A DNA stretch of 64,000 nucleotides from Mesorhizobium sp. GbtcB19. Its GTDB lineage: Bacteria; Pseudomonadota; Alphaproteobacteria; Rhizobiales; Rhizobiaceae. The stretch lies in NCBI RefSeq assembly GCF_019091085.1, contig NZ_JAGXJY010000025.1, positions 1-64,000 on the forward strand, in the 5' to 3' direction. The translations under genes were made by a program, and so were the position numbers. This document shows, piece after piece, positions 31,904 to 39,402 of the stretch; the first letter of the stretch is position 1; the number at the start of each line of letters is the position of its first letter. Under the pieces are notes generated by a model. The model worked only from the letters and a program-made list of their open reading frames with translations. It did no database searches and was not told the origin of the DNA.

Positions 31904-33973
31904 ATGCGCGACCCACGCTACGACATTCTGTTCGAGCCGATGAAGATCGGCCCGGTGACCGCCAAGAACCGTTTCTATCAGGTTCCGCATTGCAATGGCG
32001 GCGGCTATCGCGATCCGTCGGCCGCGGCCGAGATGCGCCGCATGAAGTCCGAAGGCGGATGGGGTGTCATCTTCACCGAGCAGACGGAGATGCATCACAC
32101 CTCCGAGATCACGCCCTTCATCGAGCTCAGGCTGTGGGACGACGCCGACATTCCGGCTCTGGCCAAGATGGCCAAAGCCATGCACGAATATGGCGCGCTG
32201 GCCGGCATCCAGCTCGCCTATTCCGGCATCAACGGTCCCAATCTCTACACCAAGGAGGTGCCGCGCGGGCCGTCGGCGCTGCCGATCCGCACCTTCACCA
32301 ACGATCCGGTGCAGGCGCGCGCCATGGACAGAGAGGATATCCGCGACCTGCGGCGATGGCACCGCAACGCCTTCAAGCGCGCGAAGCAGGCGGGCTTCGA
32401 CCTGGTGTGCCTCTATGGCGCGCACGGCTTCGGCATCATCCAGCACTTCCTGTCCACCGCCACCAACCAGCGCAGCGACGAATATGGCGGCTCGCTGGAG
32501 AATCGCTCGCGGTTGATGCGCGAGCTGATCGAGGAAGGGCGCGACGCAATCGGCGACACGTGCGGCCTGACGCTCAGGCTGTCGCTGGACGAGATGATCG
32601 GCGAGCTCGGCTTCGCCAATTCGGAAGTCCGCGACATGATCGAGATGCATGCCGAGCTGCCGGATCTGTGGGACCTCGCCCACGGCGCCTGGGAGGATTG
32701 CTCGGGGCCGTCGCGTTTCAAGGAAGAGGCGGCGCAGGAAAGCCTCGTCTCCGGCATCAAGAAGCTGACCTCGAAGCCGGTCGTCGGCGTCGGCCGCTTC
32801 ACCTCGCCCGATGTGATGGTGCGGATGATCAAGTCGGGCACGCTCGACTTCATCGGCTGCGCGCGCCCGTCGATCGCCGATCCCTTCCTGCCGAAAAAGG
32901 TCGAGGAGGGCCGCATCGAGGACATCCGCGAATGCATCGGCTGCAACATCTGCATCACCGGCGACATGACCATGTCGATCTCGCGCTGCACGCAGAATCC
33001 GACCTTCATGGAGGAATGGCGCAAGGGCTGGCATCCGGAGCGCATGCAGGCCAAGGGCGACAGCGACAGCGTGCTGATCGTCGGCGCCGGGCCAGCGGGG
33101 CTGGAGGCCGCCCGCGCGCTTGGCCTGCGCGGCTATCAGGTGGCCTTGGCGGAAGCGGGCACAGAGCTCGGCGGGCGCGTGGCGCGCGAATGCCTGCTGC
33201 CCGGCCTCTCGGCCTGGGGCAGGGTACGCGATTACCGGCAGTATCAGCTCGGCCAGATGCCGAATGTCGACATCTATTTCGAAAGCCGGCTGACGGCCGA
33301 CGACATCCTGTCCTTCGGTTTCCAGAACGTCGCCATTGCGACCGGATCGACCTGGCGGCGCGACGGCGTCGCGCGCGCCCATGTCGTGCCGATGCCGATC
33401 GACGCCGCAATGCCGGTTTACACGCCCGACGATCTGATGGACGGCAAGGTGCCGGCCGGCAATGTCGTGCTGTTCGACGACGACCACTATTACATGGGCG
33501 GCGTGCTTGCCGAGCTGATGGCGCGCCGGGGCGCCAAGGTGACCTTGGTGACCCCTTCGGCCTATGTCTCGGACTGGACCCGCAACACGCTGGAGCAGGG
33601 GGCCATCCACCGTCGCCTGGCGGAGTTGGGCGTCGATATCGTCCTCAACAGGACCGTAACGAACATCGCGTCGGGCGGCGTCGTCACGGCCTGCGTGTAC
33701 ACCGGCGCGCGCCACGAGCTGACGGCCGATGCCGTCGTCCTGGTCACGTCGCGAAATCAGGATGATGCCATTTGGCGTGAGCTCAAGGCGAGAGAGAGCG
33801 AGTGGGCCGACAACGGCATCCGTTCGATCAAGGTCATCGGCGACGCCGAAGCGCCGGGACCGATCGCCTGGGCAACCTATGCCGGCCATCGCTTCGCCCG
33901 CGAACTGGACGAAGCCGATATCGGCGATGCCTTGCCTTTCCGGCGGGAGGTGACGGCGCTGGCGGCGGAATAG
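31904..33973 (+). CDS. Trimethylamine/dimethylamine-dehydrogenase-like iron-sulphur flavoprotein (N-demethylase)
   Basis: A 689-residue protein from the ATG at 31904, which has AGGAGG 7 bases upstream; an ATG 17 codons earlier lacks one. The N-terminal FMN TIM-barrel contains RFYQVPHC with Cys30, the residue that carries covalent FMN in trimethylamine dehydrogenase. Position 60 is Gln, as in dimethylamine dehydrogenase, where the trimethylamine enzyme has Tyr. CIGCNIC-x11-C near residue 344 binds the 4Fe-4S cluster. The C-terminal half, from SVLIVGAGPAGLEAARAL, binds ADP/NAD-like nucleotide. It likely oxidatively demethylates a secondary or cyclic N-methyl amine. DgcA and N-methylproline demethylases belong to the same family. 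Confidence 0.85.
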   Translation: MRDPRYDILFEPMKIGPVTAKNRFYQVPHCNGGGYRDPSAAAEMRRMKSEGGWGVIFTEQTEMHHTSEITPFIELRLWDDADIPALAKMAKAMHEYGALAGIQLAYSGINGPNLYTKEVPRGPSALPIRTFTNDPVQARAMDREDIRDLRRWHRNAFKRAKQAGFDLVCLYGAHGFGIIQHFLSTATNQRSDEYGGSLENRSRLMRELIEEGRDAIGDTCGLTLRLSLDEMIGELGFANSEVRDMIEMHAELPDLWDLAHGAWEDCSGPSRFKEEAAQESLVSGIKKLTSKPVVGVGRFTSPDVMVRMIKSGTLDFIGCARPSIADPFLPKKVEEGRIEDIRECIGCNICITGDMTMSISRCTQNPTFMEEWRKGWHPERMQAKGDSDSVLIVGAGPAGLEAARALGLRGYQVALAEAGTELGGRVARECLLPGLSAWGRVRDYRQYQLGQMPNVDIYFESRLTADDILSFGFQNVAIATGSTWRRDGVARAHVVPMPIDAAMPVYTPDDLMDGKVPAGNVVLFDDDHYYMGGVLAELMARRGAKVTLVTPSAYVSDWTRNTLEQGAIHRRLAELGVDIVLNRTVTNIASGGVVTACVYTGARHELTADAVVLVTSRNQDDAIWRELKARESEWADNGIRSIKVIGDAEAPGPIAWATYAGHRFARELDEADIGDALPFRREVTALAAE

Positions 33974-34025
33974 TCCGACGGTCGTGGCGGGATGGCAAGG
34001 ACGAAGCCTGGCGCATGCCGGTCCG

Positions 34026-35132
34026 CTACGATTTGACGATCTCGGTTACACAATGGACGTAGTCCATGCGGTGATCTTCCGGCGTTCGGGCGACATCTGT
34101 TTCGTAGGCGTTGTAGAAATCGTCGATGATTGCCGAGCGCTCGCTGGCCGGACGCGAGGGATCGAGCGCGTTTGCAAAAACGGTCTCGGACCAGGAGCGC
34201 AGCGTCGGCACATAGGCCCTGGCGAAATCCTGCGCGTTGCGGTGGGTGCGGAACGCCCCGGCATAGGGGCAGGGCGTCACCATGGTGAACATCGTCTCCA
34301 GTCTTAGTCCGGCTTGCGACACGGAGGACGCGGGGTCGCGGAACGGCGCGGCGAACTCGTCCGGCGTCTTGTAGAATTGCTGGAACGTGGCGTTGACGTA
34401 TTCCGTCTCGCTGATCCGCCCGGCGCGAAGCAGGTCGCGCCAATGGCGCGCGAAGCTGTCGAACATGTCGGCGCCCGTCGTATGGCCGAGATAGCGCCCT
34501 TCTTCATCGATGCAGAAATTGGCCAGCGCAAGCCTGCCGCCGGACCTGAGCTCGCGTGCCCTGGCAAGCAGGATCGTCTCCCAGTCGCGCAGGGCCTGGG
34601 CGCGAAACTGCCCGCGCTCGGCGTTACTCGCACCGACCGCCTGGACATGGTCGGCGATCATGCAGGGCCGCTTGCTGATCCAGTGCATCGCCGTGGCGGA
34701 GAAGCCGAACGAGAGCGAATTGTCCGGCACGATCTGGCGGTAGAAGCTGGTGCCGCTGCCGAAGATATAGAGGGCAGGGGTCTCGGCCAGAGGCACCTCG
34801 GTGCGGGTCCCAAGAAGTCCCTGGCTGAGCCGGAACAGGGTCGAGAAATCATTGTGCGGCAGGTCGGTGTAGGTGATCGATATGGCGCGATCCGGTTCCG
34901 TCGCCCGGATGGCGCCGACCAGACGCCGCATCATGTCCATCGAGGTGCCCCCGTCCGCCGCGCCGAAATCGGCGATCGCGAAAGGCTGGCCATCGGCCAG
35001 TCGGGGCATCCTGGCGACGGCCTCGACGACGAGGTCGCCGACCTTGTCGATGACGTATTTGGCGCCGACGGTGTTGGCCGAGTAGTAGCCCGCCCCACGC
35101 ATGGCGATCTTTTGGCCGTCGGCTGCACTCAT
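34026..35132 (-). CDS. SABATH-family SAM-dependent carboxyl methyltransferase
   Basis: A 368-residue protein of the family best known from plants (salicylate, jasmonate, indole-acetate and xanthine methyltransferases). Visible motifs are the SAM loop DFGAADGGTS (55-64), YTDLPHNDFSTLF (88-100) and the SFYRQIVPDNSL region followed by AMHWISKRP (148-156). H150 and W151 sit where plant enzymes hold the substrate carboxylate. The N-terminal Gln of plant enzymes appears to be Gly23 here, judged by eye. It should make a methyl ester of a small carboxylic acid. It is the last gene of the LysR-Ldh operon, 12 bases after the DUF3726-like gene. The substrate is unknown. Confidence 0.82.
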   Translation of the reverse strand: MSAADGQKIAMRGAGYYSANTVGAKYVIDKVGDLVVEAVARMPRLADGQPFAIADFGAADGGTSMDMMRRLVGAIRATEPDRAISITYTDLPHNDFSTLFRLSQGLLGTRTEVPLAETPALYIFGSGTSFYRQIVPDNSLSFGFSATAMHWISKRPCMIADHVQAVGASNAERGQFRAQALRDWETILLARARELRSGGRLALANFCIDEEGRYLGHTTGADMFDSFARHWRDLLRAGRISETEYVNATFQQFYKTPDEFAAPFRDPASSVSQAGLRLETMFTMVTPCPYAGAFRTHRNAQDFARAYVPTLRSWSETVFANALDPSRPASERSAIIDDFYNAYETDVARTPEDHRMDYVHCVTEIVKS

Positions 35133-35144
35133 TTTCTTCTCCCT

Positions 35145-35726
35145 TTATTCATCGTCCACACGGCCTCCACCGGCTCCGCGGACGCGCGACCTCTCGCTTT
35201 CCGGCACATAGGTTCTGGCCGCGAAAGAATTCAGCGCCGCGAGCGTCCGCTCGTCGATCGCTCCACGCTGGCCCACGATTGGCTGTTCGATCTCGGCGCG
35301 GTTTTCGATGACGATGTCGGCCCGAGGCATCAGCAGCTTTGCAGGCCGCGCCACTTGCATGTTCGAGCGGCGCAGCATGGCGTCGAGCCAGATCGGCAAG
35401 CCGACATCCAGGATCGTCAGCGGCATCGCGTTCGCCGGAGGTGGATCGTCGAGCAGCAGGGCCGCGGCGCGGATGGGGCAGAGCGGCTTTTCGGCCGGCC
35501 AGTCGGCCTCGCCGCTCCGCCAGCGAGCAGCGCGGGCAGGATCGGGCGCCGCGAAGGATTGCGCGTTTTCGGCAAGGCTCAACATAGCTTCGCCCCAGTC
35601 GTTCTCTTCGCCCGCGATCCGCCTTGCCGCGCGGCCGATATCCTCTGCCAGTCCCCATGAAAATCCAGCGCCCCGCGCGGCCTTGGTGCTCAGCGTTTCC
35701 ACCTCGTTGAGCGACAGGTCGATCAC
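35145..35726 (-). CDS. DUF3726-like protein
   Basis: A 193-residue soluble protein starting at a GTG (35726) that overlaps the upstream stop by 4 bases. The N-terminus LSLNEVETLSTKAARGAGFSWGLAEDIGRAARRI resembles DUF3726 proteins, which I recall being found near Ldh-family dehydrogenases. The C-terminal 15 residues are charged and glycine-rich. No catalytic motif is apparent. It is always coupled here to the 551-residue unknown and may be its partner. Confidence 0.6.
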   Translation of the reverse strand: MIDLSLNEVETLSTKAARGAGFSWGLAEDIGRAARRIAGEENDWGEAMLSLAENAQSFAAPDPARAARWRSGEADWPAEKPLCPIRAAALLLDDPPPANAMPLTILDVGLPIWLDAMLRRSNMQVARPAKLLMPRADIVIENRAEIEQPIVGQRGAIDERTLAALNSFAARTYVPESERSRVRGAGGGRVDDE

Positions 35727-37378
35727 GCGACTTCTCCCGCCGGCGCCGCCGTGGCGACATCCTCGATCAGGGGCTCGCCGCTGAACAGCGCGATGCGCAG
35801 CCAGCGGTCGGAACGTGGGTCGAAACTGCGCGCGCCAAAGAAAGCGAGCTTGGCGCGCAATATGTCGACGGGGCGCAATTCAGCGCCGATCAGGTTGTCG
35901 TGGATTTCGGCATAGGGGAATCTGGCGACGATCTGGGCGCGCCGCACCGCGTGGCGCCATTCCGGCCGTCGCAGCAGGAAGTCCGCGACGCGGCTTGACG
36001 CCGGTTCGTTTGCAAGCGCCGCTGCCAGGCTGAGCGCGTCGCGCGCGGTGGCCAGGGGCTGTTCAAGCTCGGCGCCGTCCTCCTCGAAGCGCTCGCCGAG
36101 CCGCGGCTCGAGCTTCTCCGCTGAGACGTACCAGAAGCGCGCATTGGCGGCTCGCTGGGCGAAGTCGACGTTTGCCGCCCAGGAATAGCAGTCGAGAAGC
36201 GCCTGGCGGAGCGAACCGCAGGTGACGCTGCCGTCGATGCCATGGCCGGGCGTCTCGTCGGCCTTCATCGTGTCGCCGAGATCGTCGACCAGAGCGCCGT
36301 GCGGCTCGAGGATCAGCGAAACGCAGGCTTCCTGTCCCTCCAGCGAGAAGCGGTCTTCAGCGAAGCGATAGAGCGCGTCCCATGGGCGCGGCTTCGCCAG
36401 AAGCTGATCGAGATTTTCCGCCAGCGCGTCGAGATCGTCGGCGAGTGACCGGGTTGCGGCGGCCTGGCGGCTGTCGTCGCTGTGCCAGCGGGCAACGCGT
36501 TGGCGCAGGTCGGCGAGAGGGTTCGAAAGGGCGTTTCGTTCCACCGCGCCGGCCTGCTCTTCGGCGCGCACCCGCGCCAGTGCGGTTTCGCGGGCCAGGA
36601 ACCAGCTGTGCGTCAGCAACGGATGGCGGACGAGGAAGGGAGCCATTCCCAGCCCCGTCGCGTTACCCACGCCGAGCGCCCGGCGCAAACCCGGCGCCAG
36701 CCTTGCCGCGCCGGCTGGATTGCGGCGATGCGCGATATGATCGACAAGGTCGAGCGTGAAGGACCGGATCAGCCAGACGGTGAGCATCTCGGCCTGGAAG
36801 GATCCGGCGAGCTCCGGACGCGAGGCGATCTCATCGCGATCGGCGATGCCGAACTTGCCGTTGCCGTAGACCGCCGTGGTGCGCAGCAGATAGCCGATGC
36901 CGAGCAGTTGCTCTTCATCCGGCTGTTGTCCCTGCGCCAGCGCTGAAGCCACTTCCTCGAACAACCGCACGCTCTTGTTGGCGCGCGCCAGCACGAGCTC
37001 GCGGCTGGTGTAGCGGCCTGCCTCCTGCAGGGGCGCATTGGCTTCCAGCCGGGCGATCTCGGCTGCGTCGGGCAATCCGTCGTAAAGCACGTAGCTGGTG
37101 TCCCAGGCCTGGGCGATCACCCGGTCGGACCGCTTCTCATCGTCGAGCGGCGTCGAGAACGCGACAAGGCTGTAGGTCCTTGCCGGTGTCTCGACCGCAT
37201 AGACCGCGCGCCCGAACCCGCTGTCGTCCAGATCGAACCGGTCTTTGCGCACGCGCCATTGTTCCTTGGTGGCGCGGCGGATTAGCTGGCGCAGGAAACT
37301 GAGGCGGGTCGGATGCGCCGCGCCAAGCCGCTGCAGGCGCATGACCACCTCTGGCGGGCGCAACGCGATCGCCGTCAT
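35723..37378 (-). CDS. Conserved-looking protein of unknown function, 551 residues
   Basis: I do not recognise this family. The protein is soluble by composition, with no signal or membrane segment, rich in Ala, Leu, Arg and Asp/Glu. The first 120 residues look mixed alpha/beta (KDRFDLDDSGFGRAVYAVETPARTYSLVAFSTPLDDEKR); a central part is helical, with GVGNATGLGMAPFLVRHPLLTHSWF near 225-250; a later part has ALLDCYSWAANVDFAQRAANARFWYVS. The GNATGLG stretch could be a nucleotide or flavin loop but fits no known pattern. Its ATG overlaps the Ldh stop by 4 bases and its stop overlaps the DUF3726-like start by 4, so the three are tightly coupled and probably act together. Confidence 0.8.
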   Translation of the reverse strand: MTAIALRPPEVVMRLQRLGAAHPTRLSFLRQLIRRATKEQWRVRKDRFDLDDSGFGRAVYAVETPARTYSLVAFSTPLDDEKRSDRVIAQAWDTSYVLYDGLPDAAEIARLEANAPLQEAGRYTSRELVLARANKSVRLFEEVASALAQGQQPDEEQLLGIGYLLRTTAVYGNGKFGIADRDEIASRPELAGSFQAEMLTVWLIRSFTLDLVDHIAHRRNPAGAARLAPGLRRALGVGNATGLGMAPFLVRHPLLTHSWFLARETALARVRAEEQAGAVERNALSNPLADLRQRVARWHSDDSRQAAATRSLADDLDALAENLDQLLAKPRPWDALYRFAEDRFSLEGQEACVSLILEPHGALVDDLGDTMKADETPGHGIDGSVTCGSLRQALLDCYSWAANVDFAQRAANARFWYVSAEKLEPRLGERFEEDGAELEQPLATARDALSLAAALANEPASSRVADFLLRRPEWRHAVRRAQIVARFPYAEIHDNLIGAELRPVDILRAKLAFFGARSFDPRSDRWLRIALFSGEPLIEDVATAAPAGEVA

Positions 37379-38379
37379 GCGGCGGTCCCTGCGAGCTTTT
37401 CGAGCGTGGCAAGCGTTTCCGCCGCCACCTCGATGCCCCCGCTTGTGTTGCGCTCACGCGCGCCGAAGCGCCTGGTGCCCGGAAGCCTCGCTTCGCCGGT
37501 GAAGGCGCCGGCGACGGTCTCCAGGTTGCCGGCGAACGCGCCCGCCGAAGTTGCCTCGGGCGAGACCGCCAGGAAGAACTGGCCGGTTCCAGGCGGGCCT
37601 CCGGCTGTGCCGGAGAAGGGGCTGGCGACAAGCCCGGGATTGGCGCCCGTCAGGCAGGCGGCGAAGATTTCCACCAGCAGCGCCGAGCCGACGCCCTTGT
37701 AGCCGCCCGCCGGCGCCATCGTACCTTTCAAGGCTTCGCCGGCGTCCGTGGTCGTCTCGCCGCTCGCGTCGAATGCCCAGCCGGGAGGAATCGGCTCGCC
37801 GGCGCGGGCCCGCTTGATGACCTCGCTCTTGGCGACGACGCTGGCGCTCTGATCGATGACCAAACGCGCGCCGCCCTGTCCATCCGGGACCGCCAGCGAC
37901 CAGGGATTGGTGCCGACGGCGGCCTTGCGGCCACCCCAGGGTGCGATCGAGGCCGGCGCGTTGGTGAATCCCAAGCCGACCAGACCGTCCCGGGCGATAC
38001 GTTCGGTGTGATAGCCAAGCGCGCCGCAATTGTAGGAGTTGCGGATGGCCAGTGCTGCCACGCCTTGCGATCGGGCCGCTTCGATGAGCGCGGGCAGGCC
38101 GGTGGCGATGGCCGCGTGGGCAAAGCCGTTGCCGGCATCGACGGCGACAACCGCCGGAGCCGGCCGCGTCAGGCGCGGCTCGGCCTGTCCCACAACCTTC
38201 CCGCAGGTCAGATGCTCGCAATAGGTCGGCAGATACATCAGGCCGTGCGACTTCAAGCCATCGCGTTCGGCCGCCGCGATGCCGGCGGCGAGCGCCTTGG
38301 CCTGCGCCTCGCTGGCGCCACGGCGCATGAGGGCTGTGCGGGCGAGCGTCTCGATCCGGCTTTGCGTCAGGCGTGTCAT
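37375..38379 (-). CDS. Ldh-family NAD(P)-dependent oxidoreductase (malate/L-lactate dehydrogenase type 2 fold)
   Basis: A 334-residue enzyme of the LDH2/MDH2 fold. The family SHG motif is in DGLKSHGLMYLPTY near residue 43, and AIRNSYNCGALGYHTERIA near 112 and APWGGRKAAVGTNPWSLAVP near 147 are typical. Members include malate, ureidoglycolate and sulpholactate dehydrogenases and cyclic imino-acid (piperideine/pyrroline-2-carboxylate) reductases. Context suggests a 2-oxo or imino acid but does not decide. It starts 15 bases after the LysR stop; a GTG at 38391 is an alternative start. Confidence 0.82.
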   Translation of the reverse strand: MTRLTQSRIETLARTALMRRGASEAQAKALAAGIAAAERDGLKSHGLMYLPTYCEHLTCGKVVGQAEPRLTRPAPAVVAVDAGNGFAHAAIATGLPALIEAARSQGVAALAIRNSYNCGALGYHTERIARDGLVGLGFTNAPASIAPWGGRKAAVGTNPWSLAVPDGQGGARLVIDQSASVVAKSEVIKRARAGEPIPPGWAFDASGETTTDAGEALKGTMAPAGGYKGVGSALLVEIFAACLTGANPGLVASPFSGTAGGPPGTGQFFLAVSPEATSAGAFAGNLETVAGAFTGEARLPGTRRFGARERNTSGGIEVAAETLATLEKLAGTAA

Positions 38380-38394
38380 CCGGTCATCCACCCG

Positions 38395-39303
38395 TCAGGC
38401 AGCCGCATAGCCGAACTCTCCTTCGCCTGCCTGCGTCTGCAGGCGCATGCATTCGACGAACCGCAACGATGCCGGCTGCAGGTTCCGGCCCTCCTTTGCG
38501 ATCCAGCCGACCGTGCGGCTCGAGCGCGGATCGGCAAGCGGAACGAAGCGCACGGCGTGGCTGCATTTCCAGCGGCAAAGCCGGGGCAGGATGGTGACTC
38601 CGAGCCCGGCCTCCACCATCGCCAAATTGGAGCTCACATTGGTAGCGGTGAGTTTCGAGCCGGCGGCAAGCGCATCGATCTCGGCAATGCCGAGCGCTTC
38701 GGCCGCGCCATTGCGGATGAAGCTCTCGCCTTCCAACTGCGCCCATTTCAACGGGCGCTTCGACTTCGCCAAGGGATGATCGACCGGGCAGACGAAATCC
38801 AGCGGCTCCTGGAACAGCGGCTCGAAACTGAGCTGCGGCCGCTTGGTCGCGAGCACGCACAGACCGATCTCGACCATGCCGTTTTCGACCGCCTCGACGA
38901 TGGCGTTGGAATCGCTGTCGCGAACATGGATGTCGAACCGGCTGCCCTCGGCGCGAAGCTGGGCGATGGCGCGCGGCAGCAAGGTCACGGCGACCGACGG
39001 CACGCTGGCCACGTCGCAGCGTCCCTGCAGGTCCGCCGCGTAGCTGGTCATCGCCAGGCAGGCGCGATCGTAGTGGGCGATCATAGCGCGCGCCTCGTCG
39101 AGCACGATGCGGCCGACCTGCGAAAGCGCGCCCTTGCGCTCGCTCTCGAACAGCGGCGCGCCGATGTCGTCTTCCAGCTGTTTCAAGGTCATCGACACGG
39201 CGGATGGCGTGCGGCCGATCTGATCGGCGGCGGCGCGGACGCCGCCGGTCTCGCAGACCGCGACGAAGCTGCGCATGCCGGTCAGGCTGATGGTTTTGGT
39301 CAC
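38395..39303 (-). CDS. LysR-family transcriptional regulator
   Basis: A 302-residue LysR protein starting with GTG at 39303 (TKTISLTGMRSFVAVCETGGVRAAADQIGRTPSAVSMTLKQLEDDIGAPLF). It is the first gene of the minus-strand run that continues into Ldh, the 551-residue unknown, DUF3726 and SABATH genes, an unusual place for a LysR gene, since these are normally divergent from their targets. It is also divergent from the aldehyde dehydrogenase at 39403, so it may regulate both directions and itself. Confidence 0.87.
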   Translation of the reverse strand: MTKTISLTGMRSFVAVCETGGVRAAADQIGRTPSAVSMTLKQLEDDIGAPLFESERKGALSQVGRIVLDEARAMIAHYDRACLAMTSYAADLQGRCDVASVPSVAVTLLPRAIAQLRAEGSRFDIHVRDSDSNAIVEAVENGMVEIGLCVLATKRPQLSFEPLFQEPLDFVCPVDHPLAKSKRPLKWAQLEGESFIRNGAAEALGIAEIDALAAGSKLTATNVSSNLAMVEAGLGVTILPRLCRWKCSHAVRFVPLADPRSSRTVGWIAKEGRNLQPASLRFVECMRLQTQAGEGEFGYAAA

Positions 39304-39305
39304 TG

Positions 39306-39350
39306 TTAAGCTTGCCTGAACATTTGTGCCAAAAATTTAGCTTGATTGAA
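39306..39350. promoter_or_regulatory. Direct-repeat LysR-box pair
   Basis: TTAAGCTTGCCTGAA (39306-39320) and TTTAGCTTGATTGAA (39336-39350) agree at 12 of 15 positions, are exactly 30 bases apart and each contain T-N11-A. They lie in the 99-base region between the LysR gene and the divergent aldehyde dehydrogenase; the first is 3 bases from the LysR start, as expected for autoregulation. Confidence 0.5.
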
Positions 39351-39402
39351 GTTCACAGCATTGGTTAGGTCGTGTCAACCGAATTGATGCAGGTCGAGCA
39401 AC

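Noticed and set aside
31793..33889. 698-residue minus-strand open frame
   Set aside because: Antisense to the flavoprotein gene that has intact cofactor motifs.
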